Shown: positions 53,419 to 62,141 of the stretch, piece by piece
Layout: each line of letters starts with the position of its first letter
How positions within the stretch are numbered: position 1 is the stretch's first letter
DNA from: Tenacibaculum sp. 190130A14a
GTDB lineage: Bacteria > Bacteroidota > Bacteroidia > Flavobacteriales > Flavobacteriaceae
NCBI RefSeq assembly: GCF_964048965.1
Contig: NZ_OZ040189.1
Location: 2,356,001 to 2,420,000, forward strand
DNA: 64,000 bases
Direction: 5' to 3'
Program-made: the position numbers and the translations under genes
The notes under the pieces: model-generated
Told to the model about the DNA's origin: nothing
Seen by the model: the letters and a program-made list of their open reading frames with translations, nothing else
Databases searched by the model: none

Positions 53419-54795
53419 TTACTCTTCTACTGTTTGGTAAGTAATTGCGTTTGGATTGGTAATTAACAAATTAGCGATACCTGCAATAATTAAGCTGATA
53501 CCTGCTACGGTCATTGCGTTAATAGCTTCGCTTCCTATTAAATTTGACACAAAGTTCACTCCTCCTAAGGCAGCTACAATTTGAGGAATTACAATAAACA
53601 TGTTAAAGATTCCCATAATAACTCCCATTTTCTTAGGGTCTACTGAACTTGATAGCATTGCATAAGGCATTGATAAAATACTTCCCCAAGAGAATCCGAT
53701 TAATACGAAAGAAATTGTTAAGTACTCATGAGATGGAATAAATTTCATCATTAGAAATCCGATTCCTCCTAAAATTAAGGATCCCATGTGTACATATTTT
53801 CTGTTGATTCTTCTTTTTGAAGTATACAATACTAAAAGCAATGCAAATGCCATTGAAGATAAACCATAAGTTCCCATATATGATCCCACCAAGTTTGATG
53901 ATTTCTGAAAGGCGGTATTGGCAGTATTAAAAGCCTCCGCTTGTGCCGCTACAGCCATATCGTAATTTGCTTCAATAGGTGCTGGGGTTTGGAAAACATG
54001 TTCCGTAAGCGCTGGATTTGCCATACTCCACATAGTAAAAAATGCGAACCAACTAAAAAACTGAATAACTCCTAATTTTTTCATGGTCATTGGCATGCTA
54101 CCAATATTGTTTAGTATATCTGGAATAAACTGATTTTTCTTAGCTTTTTCTCTTTCAAACTCTTCCATGTCTTCTGGTGGATACTCAGTAGTTGTAAAAA
54201 CTGTATAAAGTATACTTAATAAGAATACAAAAGCACCAATTGCAAAAGCCACTTTAACCGACATTGGAACAACTCCTACTGGAGCTGCATCACTTACTCC
54301 AAATTGAGAAACCATCCATGGTAAATTACTTGCTACCCAAGTACCAATACCTATAATTAAAGTTTGTACTACAAAACCATATGAACGCTGAGATTCTGGA
54401 AGTTTATCGGCTACTAAAGCTCTAAATGGTTCCATTGAAATATTAATAGAAGCATCTAAAATCCATAAAAATCCTGCAGCCACCCATAATGCTGGTGAAT
54501 GCGGTACAAAAAATAAAGCTAACGAGCTTAACACAGCTCCAATTAGAAAGTATGGTCTTCTTCGTCCCCATTTTGGACTCCAAGTTCGATCACTTAAATA
54601 TCCTATTATAGGTTGAACCAATAGCCCTGTTAACGGAGCAGCAATCCATAACAATGGAATATCATCTTTTGCAGCACCAAGAGTTTGAAAAATACGAGAC
54701 ATAAAGCCTCCTTGTAAGGCAAAACCAAACTGAATTCCTAAGAATCCGAAACTCATGTTCCAGATTTCCCAAAAACTTAATTTACGCTTATTCAT
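53419..54795 (-). CDS. MFS maltose-type transporter (GPH/SLC45-like)
   Basis: A 458-residue inner-membrane protein with 12 predicted helices. The N-terminal half shows PLTGLLVQPIIGYLSDRTWS and KWGRRRPYFLIGA, the loop motif shared with SLC45/sucrose-type sugar carriers. The long central loop is charged (EEFEREKAKKNQF). It is likely a sugar symporter delivering maltose or short maltodextrins to the cytoplasmic GH65 enzyme. Direct co-transcription with pgmB is implied by a 1-nt gap. Confidence 0.88.
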   Translation of the reverse strand: MNKRKLSFWEIWNMSFGFLGIQFGFALQGGFMSRIFQTLGAAKDDIPLLWIAAPLTGLLVQPIIGYLSDRTWSPKWGRRRPYFLIGAVLSSLALFFVPHSPALWVAAGFLWILDASINISMEPFRALVADKLPESQRSYGFVVQTLIIGIGTWVASNLPWMVSQFGVSDAAPVGVVPMSVKVAFAIGAFVFLLSILYTVFTTTEYPPEDMEEFEREKAKKNQFIPDILNNIGSMPMTMKKLGVIQFFSWFAFFTMWSMANPALTEHVFQTPAPIEANYDMAVAAQAEAFNTANTAFQKSSNLVGSYMGTYGLSSMAFALLLVLYTSKRRINRKYVHMGSLILGGIGFLMMKFIPSHEYLTISFVLIGFSWGSILSMPYAMLSSSVDPKKMGVIMGIFNMFIVIPQIVAALGGVNFVSNLIGSEAINAMTVAGISLIIAGIANLLITNPNAITYQTVEE

Positions 54796-54933
54796 TATCG
54801 TAATTATTAGTTAATACATACGATAAGCGCTACGACTTATCTTATTCTTTTTGTGGAAAGTAAATTACTGATAAGTCCGTTTTATTGTTGTAAAGATATA
54901 ATTTTAAAAATTAACTTTACGAAAAATCTACTA
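54796..54933 (-). promoter_or_regulatory. Promoter region of the minus-strand alpha-glucan operon
   Basis: A 138-nt gap between lacI and the MFS gene. It holds inverted GATAAG / CTTATC hexamers near 54824-54843 and the 12-mer GTGGAAAGTAAA (54853-54864), which recurs upstream of susC at 56086-56097. No clear TAnnTTTG box was found. Confidence 0.4.
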
Positions 54934-55950
54934 TCACGATTTCGTAGATTCTCTAGATTTTATATTACTCGATATCACTTTTGTTTGTGGTAATCTTTCT
55001 GAATCTTCATTTTCAATTCGATCAATTAACATTTCAGCAGCTTGTTTTCCCATAGTATATCCATGCTGTACAACTGTTGTTATAGATGGTGATGAGTATT
55101 CAGAAATTAATCCATCTGTAAATCCTATGATAGAAATATCTTCAGGTATCCCTAACCCTCTCTCTTTTGCAATTCTTATTGCAATGGCAGCATAAATTTC
55201 ATTTACCGTAAATATAGCATCTATTTTATTTTCAAATAAACTTTCTATTTGTTCCTTAATATTGTTTTCTTCGTCAACTTCTACAATTAACTTTCTATCA
55301 ATATTAATTCCTTCTTCCTTCAAGGCCTTTTCATAACCTTGCTCTCTATGCAATCCTACGGTAACATGCTCTGGAGTAGTAACAATACCAATACTTTTAC
55401 AACCGATATCTAATAAATACTTCGTTGCTTTATATCCAGCTCCAATATCATCTACAATTACTTTATCACATTTAATTGATTTATGAGTTCTATCAAACAA
55501 TACTAATGGAACTTCATTATCAATTAACTTTTTAAAATGAGAAAATTCTCCATTTTCTAAAGTTTCTTTTGCTATAGATACTAACAATCCATCTACACTT
55601 CCATTAGTTAATACATCAATGGTCTCTGCTTCTTTTTGCTCATCATTATTAGAGAAACATACCATAATATTGTATCCTCTATTAGATGCTTCACTCTCTA
55701 CTCCTTTAATTACTGTAGAGAAAAAATGATGTACAATCTTTGGTAAAATAATACCGATAACTTTCGTTTTTTGATTGCGTAATTGAAGTGCTAAATTATT
55801 AGGCCTGTAATTATAATAATCTGCATAAGCTCGAATCCTATCTTTAGTCTCTTGACTAATTTCATGACTATCTCTTAAAGCCTTTGAAACTGTGGAAATT
55901 GACACTCCCAATTCCTTGGCTATTATCTTAATGGTAATTTTAGGTTTCAT
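54934..55950 (-). CDS. LacI-family transcriptional regulator
   Basis: A 338-residue LacI/GalR protein. The HTH opens MKPKITIKIIAKELGVSIST, with the hinge region NNLALQLRNQKTKVIGIILP near residues 50-75. The ligand-binding domain resembles periplasmic-binding-protein-type sugar sensors (SIIGFTDGLISEYSSPSITT near 285). It lies between the divergent arms, so maltodextrin-responsive control of both is the natural reading. The perfect 16-bp palindrome at 56023-56038, 73 nt upstream of its own start, is a good operator. Confidence 0.93.
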   Translation of the reverse strand: MKPKITIKIIAKELGVSISTVSKALRDSHEISQETKDRIRAYADYYNYRPNNLALQLRNQKTKVIGIILPKIVHHFFSTVIKGVESEASNRGYNIMVCFSNNDEQKEAETIDVLTNGSVDGLLVSIAKETLENGEFSHFKKLIDNEVPLVLFDRTHKSIKCDKVIVDDIGAGYKATKYLLDIGCKSIGIVTTPEHVTVGLHREQGYEKALKEEGINIDRKLIVEVDEENNIKEQIESLFENKIDAIFTVNEIYAAIAIRIAKERGLGIPEDISIIGFTDGLISEYSSPSITTVVQHGYTMGKQAAEMLIDRIENEDSERLPQTKVISSNIKSRESTKS

Positions 55951-56022
55951 ATTTTACAAAACTCATAATTTTTTTTAGCTTATTTTAATAATATGTTAAG
56001 CTAAAGTTAGAAAGTTATTAAC

Positions 56023-56038
56023 ACGAAAACGTTTTCGT
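56023..56038. promoter_or_regulatory. LacI-type operator between lacI and susC
   Basis: ACGAAAACGTTTTCGT is a perfect palindrome with the central CG of LacI/GalR-family operators. It lies about 73 nt upstream of lacI and 109 nt upstream of susC, so it could control both directions. Confidence 0.72.
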
Positions 56039-56146
56039 AGTGTTTTCAATAGCTACAGAGCAACTTTTATTTCTATCTTCACGTCGTGGAAAGTAAAATT
56101 ATTGGTAATCTTTATATCAATTTTATACCTATTTTAATTTATAAAA

Positions 56147-59077
56147 ATGAAGGATTTTAAAATAATATTATGTAGTATTCTATTACTGTGCTCCTCTCAA
56201 ATATTTGCCCAGCAAGTACTAAAAGGAACCGTTGTAGAAAAAACAACAGGTGATGGATTACCTGGTGTTAGTGTAATTGTAAAAGGAACAACAAAAGGAA
56301 CATCTTCAGATTTTAACGGAAACTTTGAATTAAGTAATGTTAAAACTGGGGATGTTCTTGTTTTCTCTTTTATTGGTTTTACTGATAAAGAAATTACCAT
56401 TGGTAATAACTTTAACATTACAGTAAATTTAGAAGAAGATTCGCAACAATTAGATGAAGTTGTTGTAGTTGGTTATGGAACAACTACTAAAAAAGATGCC
56501 ACAGGTTCTGTTGAATCTATCACATCAAAGGGTTTTACTAAAGGTAACATTGTTACTCCAGAAAACTTATTAAGTGGTAGAGTTTCAGGGGTAAGTATTA
56601 AAACTAGTGGTGCTCCTGGTTCTGGTTCTGAAATCAGAATTCGTGGAGGTTCTTCTTTATCTGCTTCTAACTCTCCATTAATTATTATTGATGGATTACC
56701 TATTGATAACAACGGAACTACAGGTTCTAGAGGTGTATTAGCAAATATAAATCCAAGTGATATCGAATCTTTTTCTGTATTAAAGGATGCTTCTGCAACT
56801 GCTATCTATGGGTCTAGAGCTTCTAATGGTGTAATCATTATTACAACCAAAAAAGGAAAATCTACATTTAGTTTCAACTACGATATGCAATTTACCTTTG
56901 GTGAAATTAGAGATCGTATCAATGTTTTTGGTGCAGATGAGTTTAGACAGTTAATTCAACAAAACAGACCAGCTGATGTAAACTTACTTGGAACAGCAAA
57001 TACTAATTGGCAAAACGAAGTAATGCAACAATCTGTATCTACTTTACATAATTTATCGTTAAGAGGTACTATTTACAATACCATTCCTTTTAGAATCTCT
57101 GCTGGATTTACGAATCAAGAAGGTAACATTCTAACTTCTGACTTTGAAAGAAATAATGCCTCGTTATCTTTAACTCCAAGCTTTTTTAATGATCATTTAA
57201 AAATTAACTTTAACATTAATAGAGTTCATGAGTTTAGTAGGTTTGCCGATGTAGGACAAATTGGAGCTGCTCTCCGTTATGACCCTACACATCCAGTTTA
57301 TGATCCTAGTTCTAGGTTCGGTGGATACTATCAACACACTACTCCTAGTAATAATACCACTATTGTTCAAAACGGAACAACAAACCCAGTTGCATCATTA
57401 ATGCAAAGGTTTAACTTTGGTCAAGCAAGTAGAACTTATGGAAACATTCAGTTCGATTATAAACTTCATTTCTTACCTGAATTAAAGGCAGTTGTTAATT
57501 TAGGTTATGATGAAACGAAAGGTACAGGTACAGATATGACTTCTCTTGAAGTTCCTGTTACAACTACTAATCCAAACTTTATTGGTAATGATTCTTTTAG
57601 TAATCAAACTAGAACAAACAGATTATTAGACGGTTATTTAAACTATAAGAATAACTTAACAGAAAATATTATTGGTGACTTTACAGCTGGTTATTCATAT
57701 CAGAAATTCACCAATGAAGGTTTTAACTCTGGAAACAGAAGAGATCCTAATAGTGAGTCAGATCCTTATACAGACGATCCAATAGTGTTAATTGGTTTCT
57801 TTGGTAGAGCTAACTTAACTTTTTGGGATAAATATTTAGTTACTCTTAACTACAGAAGAGATGGAACTTCTCGTTTCTCTGCTGCAAATCGTTGGGGGAA
57901 CTTTGGAGGTGCTGCTTTCGCTTGGAAAATGAGTGAAGAAGATTTCTTAAAAGATTCAAAAATCATTTCAGACTTAAAGTTAAGAGCTAGTTATGGTACT
58001 ACAGGACAACAAGAAATTGATGCAAGAGGTTTATTCTTAGAAAAATATCGTTTAGGAAACAATAATTCTCAATATATATTTGGAGGAAACCCATTAACCA
58101 TTGCAATACCTTCAGCTATCAACCCAGATATCAAATGGGAAACTACAAGAACTATTGAAATTGGTGTTGATTATGGTATACTTGATAACAGATTTACAGG
58201 ATCTATAAGTGCTTTCCAAAAGAATTCTACAGATCTTTTATTTAATGATGTATCTGTTGCCGATGGTAGTAACTTCTCAAATACAATTACAAGAAACATT
58301 GGTGAGTTACAAATAAGAGGTTTAGAATTCTCAATTAATGGAGATATTTTAAAAACAGACGATTTTGACTGGAACTTCAACTTCAATGGTACTGTTTTTG
58401 ACCGTGAAATTAAAGAGTTAGCTTTAGGACAAGACGTTAGAACTGGAGGAATTGCAGGAGGTACAGGTAACAATATTCAGTTACTAAGAGAAGGATTTGC
58501 TCCAAACTCATTCTATGTATTAAAGCAACTTTACAATGCTGATGGTACTCCAATAGAAGGTGCATATGCAGATTTAAATGGAGACAATGTAATAAACGAT
58601 AATGACAGATATTTAAAAGGGAAACCAGATGCTGATGTTATCTTAGGATTCCAATCGAACTTTAACTACAAAAACTTCGACTTCTCTTTTAACTTAAGAG
58701 CTAATATTGGAAACTATGTATATAATAATGTTAACTCAGCAAGGGCACAATTAGAATTATTACAAGACAATGCTGTACTAGGAAATATCCCTACTTCAGT
58801 AAATAACACTAACTTTTTAAGAACAGCAAACGTAATTACTTCTGATATTTATTTAGAAGAAGCTTCATTCTTAAAAATGGATAATATTACTTTAGGATAT
58901 ACCTTTAATCCGATTAAAAAATTCTCTAACACTAGTTTACGTTTATGGGCTGGTATGCAGAATGTATTTGTAATTACTGATTATAGCGGACTTGATCCTG
59001 AAGTATTTAATGGTATAGATAACACAATATACCCTAGACCTCGTAATATTTTGTTCGGAGCAAATATTAAGTTTTAA
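56147..59077 (+). CDS. susC: SusC-like TonB-dependent outer-membrane transporter
   Basis: A 976-residue SusC/RagA family porin (signal MKDFKIILCSILLLCSSQIF). A carboxypeptidase-like domain (GTVVEKTTGDGLPGVSVIVK) precedes the TonB-box-like DEVVVVGYGT, the plug (ILLSGRVSGV-type and RIRGGSSLSASNSPLIIIDG) and a 22-strand barrel ending in ...ILFGANIKF. It should import maltodextrins into the periplasm by TonB energy, with the SusD protein as lid. It is followed 13 nt later by susD and regulated together with it. Confidence 0.95.
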   Translation: MKDFKIILCSILLLCSSQIFAQQVLKGTVVEKTTGDGLPGVSVIVKGTTKGTSSDFNGNFELSNVKTGDVLVFSFIGFTDKEITIGNNFNITVNLEEDSQQLDEVVVVGYGTTTKKDATGSVESITSKGFTKGNIVTPENLLSGRVSGVSIKTSGAPGSGSEIRIRGGSSLSASNSPLIIIDGLPIDNNGTTGSRGVLANINPSDIESFSVLKDASATAIYGSRASNGVIIITTKKGKSTFSFNYDMQFTFGEIRDRINVFGADEFRQLIQQNRPADVNLLGTANTNWQNEVMQQSVSTLHNLSLRGTIYNTIPFRISAGFTNQEGNILTSDFERNNASLSLTPSFFNDHLKINFNINRVHEFSRFADVGQIGAALRYDPTHPVYDPSSRFGGYYQHTTPSNNTTIVQNGTTNPVASLMQRFNFGQASRTYGNIQFDYKLHFLPELKAVVNLGYDETKGTGTDMTSLEVPVTTTNPNFIGNDSFSNQTRTNRLLDGYLNYKNNLTENIIGDFTAGYSYQKFTNEGFNSGNRRDPNSESDPYTDDPIVLIGFFGRANLTFWDKYLVTLNYRRDGTSRFSAANRWGNFGGAAFAWKMSEEDFLKDSKIISDLKLRASYGTTGQQEIDARGLFLEKYRLGNNNSQYIFGGNPLTIAIPSAINPDIKWETTRTIEIGVDYGILDNRFTGSISAFQKNSTDLLFNDVSVADGSNFSNTITRNIGELQIRGLEFSINGDILKTDDFDWNFNFNGTVFDREIKELALGQDVRTGGIAGGTGNNIQLLREGFAPNSFYVLKQLYNADGTPIEGAYADLNGDNVINDNDRYLKGKPDADVILGFQSNFNYKNFDFSFNLRANIGNYVYNNVNSARAQLELLQDNAVLGNIPTSVNNTNFLRTANVITSDIYLEEASFLKMDNITLGYTFNPIKKFSNTSLRLWAGMQNVFVITDYSGLDPEVFNGIDNTIYPRPRNILFGANIKF

Positions 59078-59090
59078 AATTAGTTAAGAA

Positions 59091-60698
59091 ATGAAAAAAT
59101 ATATAAAAAACATTAAAACAGCAGCTTGTGCAACTTTGTTTTTAGCCATGGCTTTTACATCGTGTACGAAAGATCTTAATGTAAATCCGCAAGATGATGA
59201 CAATATCTTAGCTAGTCAATTATTTACAAACGAAAACTCTTATAAACAAGCACTAGCAGGAGTATATGGTAACTTAGCGCTAACAGGAACTGATGGTGCT
59301 GGTTCATCAATTGTTCAAGGATTAGATGCAGGAACAAGTCAATATGGACGTGTCTTACTTTACTTACAAACATTATCTACAGATCAAATGGTATGGTCGT
59401 ATGAAAATGACCCTGGAGTAAGAGAAATTCAACGTAACATTTGGACCGCTCAAAATCCTTTATTGGCAGGTATGTTTGGTAGAGCACACGTTTCTATTGC
59501 TTTGGCAAATAATTTCTTAAGAGAAACAACAAATTCTAAATTAGATGAACGTAATGTTTCTGCAGAGTTAAGAGCTAAAATTACCAACTACAGAGCTGAA
59601 GCTCGTTTTTTAAGAGCCTTATCATATTATCATATGATGGACCTATTTGGGCAAGCAAACTTTATTACTGAAGATACGCCTCTAAATAGTCAACCTGAAG
59701 CTGCGGATAGAGCTAGATTATTTAGCTACATTGAGTCAGAACTAAAAGCAATTGAAGCAGATTTATTAGATCCTCAAACTAATGAATATGGTAGAGTTGA
59801 TAAAGGTGCTTTATGGATGCTTTTAGCTAAAATTTACTTAAATGCAGAAGTATACATCAATGAAGATAAGTATGCAGACTGCTTAATGTACTGTGATAAA
59901 ATTATTGGAGAAGGATATTCATTAGCTACCGACTATCTACATAATTTTATGGCTGATAATGATATGAACAGCGCTAGAAATGAAATTATATTTCCTGTAA
60001 TTTCAGATGGTGTAGTAACTCAAAACTTTGGTCCTACTACTGTAATGGTGAATGGTGAAGTTGGAAGTATGGAGAAAAACGGAGCTTCTTTAGGCGTTGG
60101 AGACGGCGGCTGGGGCGGTGCATTAAGAATTAGAGAACAATTCGCACGCTTATTTGAAGACAGTAGTTTTACAAATGATACAAGAAACACTATTATTTCT
60201 GCAGATAGAGATATTGAAATTGGCGATATTTCTGATAGAGATTCTGGGTATATCATAACAAAATACTCAAACAAAACTTCTACTGGACAAAACGGACAAG
60301 ATCAAACTTTTGTAGATACTGATTTTCCTTTATTCAGATTAGCTGATGTGTATTTAATGTATGCTGAAGCACACCTAAGAGGTGGCGGCGGTACTATTGA
60401 TAATGCTGTTAACTATGTTAACTTACTTAGAACAAGAGCCAACAACCCACAAACACTTACAAGCGGTGATTTAACTTTAGACTTCATTTTAGATGAAAGA
60501 GCCAGAGAATTACACTGGGAAGCTAAAAGAAGACAAGACCTAATTCGATTTGGAAAATACACAGATGGAAACTTTAATTGGGCTTGGAAAGGAAATGTTA
60601 GCGGAGGAATTCCTATTTCTAAAAATTTAAAGGTATTCCCAATACCTTCAAATAGCTTAGCTGCTAACCCAAATTTAAAACAAAACACAGGATATTAA
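59091..60698 (+). CDS. susD: SusD/RagB-family glycan-binding lipoprotein
   Basis: A 535-residue outer-membrane lipoprotein (signal ending LFLAMAFTSC, Cys near residue 25) that caps the SusC barrel on the outside. Typical segments are FTNENSYKQALAGVYGNLA, YRAEARFLRALSYYHMMDLF (TPR-like helices), LADVYLMYAEAHLRGGGG and FILDERARELHWEAKRRQDL near the end. It binds alpha-glucan chains. Encoded directly after susC. Confidence 0.95.
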   Translation: MKKYIKNIKTAACATLFLAMAFTSCTKDLNVNPQDDDNILASQLFTNENSYKQALAGVYGNLALTGTDGAGSSIVQGLDAGTSQYGRVLLYLQTLSTDQMVWSYENDPGVREIQRNIWTAQNPLLAGMFGRAHVSIALANNFLRETTNSKLDERNVSAELRAKITNYRAEARFLRALSYYHMMDLFGQANFITEDTPLNSQPEAADRARLFSYIESELKAIEADLLDPQTNEYGRVDKGALWMLLAKIYLNAEVYINEDKYADCLMYCDKIIGEGYSLATDYLHNFMADNDMNSARNEIIFPVISDGVVTQNFGPTTVMVNGEVGSMEKNGASLGVGDGGWGGALRIREQFARLFEDSSFTNDTRNTIISADRDIEIGDISDRDSGYIITKYSNKTSTGQNGQDQTFVDTDFPLFRLADVYLMYAEAHLRGGGGTIDNAVNYVNLLRTRANNPQTLTSGDLTLDFILDERARELHWEAKRRQDLIRFGKYTDGNFNWAWKGNVSGGIPISKNLKVFPIPSNSLAANPNLKQNTGY

Positions 60699-60717
60699 TT
60701 TATAACAACATAATACA

Positions 60718-62073
60718 ATGAAAAAAATAGTATCATTATTATCTTTCATTTTAATTTTTAGCTTTATCGGCTGCCAAGAAAATGATAATTTAGAATTCAT
60801 AGTACAACCTCCTCAACAAAATGTTGAGTTTACGAATGCTTTTTTAAACGAATATGTTATCACACAACAAACTTCAGGAAACATTGCTGAGCGTTTTGTT
60901 TGGAATGAAGTTGAATTTGAAGGTGTAGCTACACCAGTAACTTATGAATTACAAGTTTCTTTAACAAGTGATTTCGCAAGTTTAGAATCTTTAGGAACCA
61001 CAAATCAAACGAACCTTCCTGTTACTGTTGGTAAATTTTTAAGCCTAGCAGCTGATGCAGGTTTAGACAATGACCCTAGTACTGATGACAAGCCGAACAC
61101 TGGAAATATTTACTTTAGAGTAATTGCTTCTGTGGGAACTAATGGAGGTCCTGAAAGTATTTCTTCTATTAAAGAATTAACAATTACTATTCCTGAATCT
61201 ACTGGAAGTAGTTCTGGAGTTCAAGTAGCTTCTTGGGGAATAGTTGGTTCTGGTTATAATGACTGGGGAAATGCAGGTCCTGATGCACCTTTCTATACTA
61301 CTAGTGAAGCAAACGTATTTGTTTCTTATGTTTCTTTAGTAGATGGTGAAATCAAATTTAGAGAAAACAACGATTGGGCAAACAACTTTGGTGATACGGG
61401 AGCAGATGGTACTTTAGATGCTGGTGGAGATAATATCGTTTCTACTGCCGGTACTTATAAGGTAACCTTAAATCTTAATGATAATACTTACACAATCGAG
61501 GAATTCTCTTGGGGAATTGTAGGTTCTGGTTACAATGATTGGGGGAATGCTGGTCCAGATGCTGCATTCCACTATGATTACACAACTGATACATTTAAAG
61601 TAGGAGTTAAATTATTAGATGGAGAAATAAAATTCCGTCTAAACAATGACTGGGGTACTAACTTCGGAGATACCGGAGCTGATGGAACTTTAGATGCTGG
61701 TGGAGATAATATTGTATCTACTGCAGGTTTCTATAATGTAACTATCGATTTTAATAACAACACATATACAATTGAAGCAGGTGATGTATGGGGAATTGTA
61801 GGTTCTGGTTATAATGACTGGGGTAATGCAGGTCCTGATTTCAGTTTTACAGAAGTTAATCCTGGAATTTTTGTAGCAAACAATGTAACCTTATTAGATG
61901 GAGAAATTAAGTTTAGAATAAACGAAGATTGGGGTACTAACTTTGGAGATACAGGAGCAGACGGAACTTTAGATGCCGGAGGAGATAATATTGTTTCTAC
62001 TGCTGGTAACTATAGAATTGTTATGGATCTTTCAGATTCATCGAACCCTACTTATACCATTACATCTTTGTAA
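60718..62073 (+). CDS. susE: SusE/SusF-like surface glycan-binding lipoprotein with three repeats
   Basis: A 451-residue lipoprotein (signal ending FSFIGC, Cys near residue 19, followed by QENDN, a plausible surface-export signal). A SusE-type N-terminal domain (to about 165) precedes three near-identical modules of about 92 residues. The modules start WGIVGSGYNDWGNAGPD at residues 173, 265 and 358 and each ends with FGDTGADGTLDAGGDN, IVSTAG. These are CBM-like starch-binding domains. It is encoded directly after susD. Confidence 0.92.
   Translation: MKKIVSLLSFILIFSFIGCQENDNLEFIVQPPQQNVEFTNAFLNEYVITQQTSGNIAERFVWNEVEFEGVATPVTYELQVSLTSDFASLESLGTTNQTNLPVTVGKFLSLAADAGLDNDPSTDDKPNTGNIYFRVIASVGTNGGPESISSIKELTITIPESTGSSSGVQVASWGIVGSGYNDWGNAGPDAPFYTTSEANVFVSYVSLVDGEIKFRENNDWANNFGDTGADGTLDAGGDNIVSTAGTYKVTLNLNDNTYTIEEFSWGIVGSGYNDWGNAGPDAAFHYDYTTDTFKVGVKLLDGEIKFRLNNDWGTNFGDTGADGTLDAGGDNIVSTAGFYNVTIDFNNNTYTIEAGDVWGIVGSGYNDWGNAGPDFSFTEVNPGIFVANNVTLLDGEIKFRINEDWGTNFGDTGADGTLDAGGDNIVSTAGNYRIVMDLSDSSNPTYTITSL
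61234..62064 (+). repeat. Three tandem 92-codon repeats in the SusE-like gene
   Basis: Copies begin at 61234, 61510 and 61789 (276- and 279-nt periods). They share long near-identical stretches in DNA and the protein motif GDTGADGTLDAGGDNIVSTA. The low silent divergence in the shared parts suggests recent duplication or gene conversion, and copy number may vary between strains. Confidence 0.85.
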
Positions 62074-62087
62074 ATAATTTGTTTTAA

Positions 62088-62118
62088 TTAAGGTCTGTGT
62101 AATGCAGACCTTAATTTT
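62088..62118 (+). terminator. Hairpin between the SusE-like gene and the GH13 gene
   Basis: 10-bp perfect arms TTAAGGTCTG / CAGACCTTAA (62088-62097, 62105-62114), 7-nt loop, then TTTTATTT. A weak terminator or processing stem that could lower expression of the large amylase relative to the SusCDE genes. Confidence 0.6.
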
Positions 62119-62141
62119 ATTTAACTACCCACTACAGAATT

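Noticed and set aside
54824..54843. GATAAG / CTTATC inverted hexamers as an operator
   Set aside because: Short arms and 8-nt spacing in AT-rich DNA; noted only within the promoter-region entry and not counted as a site.
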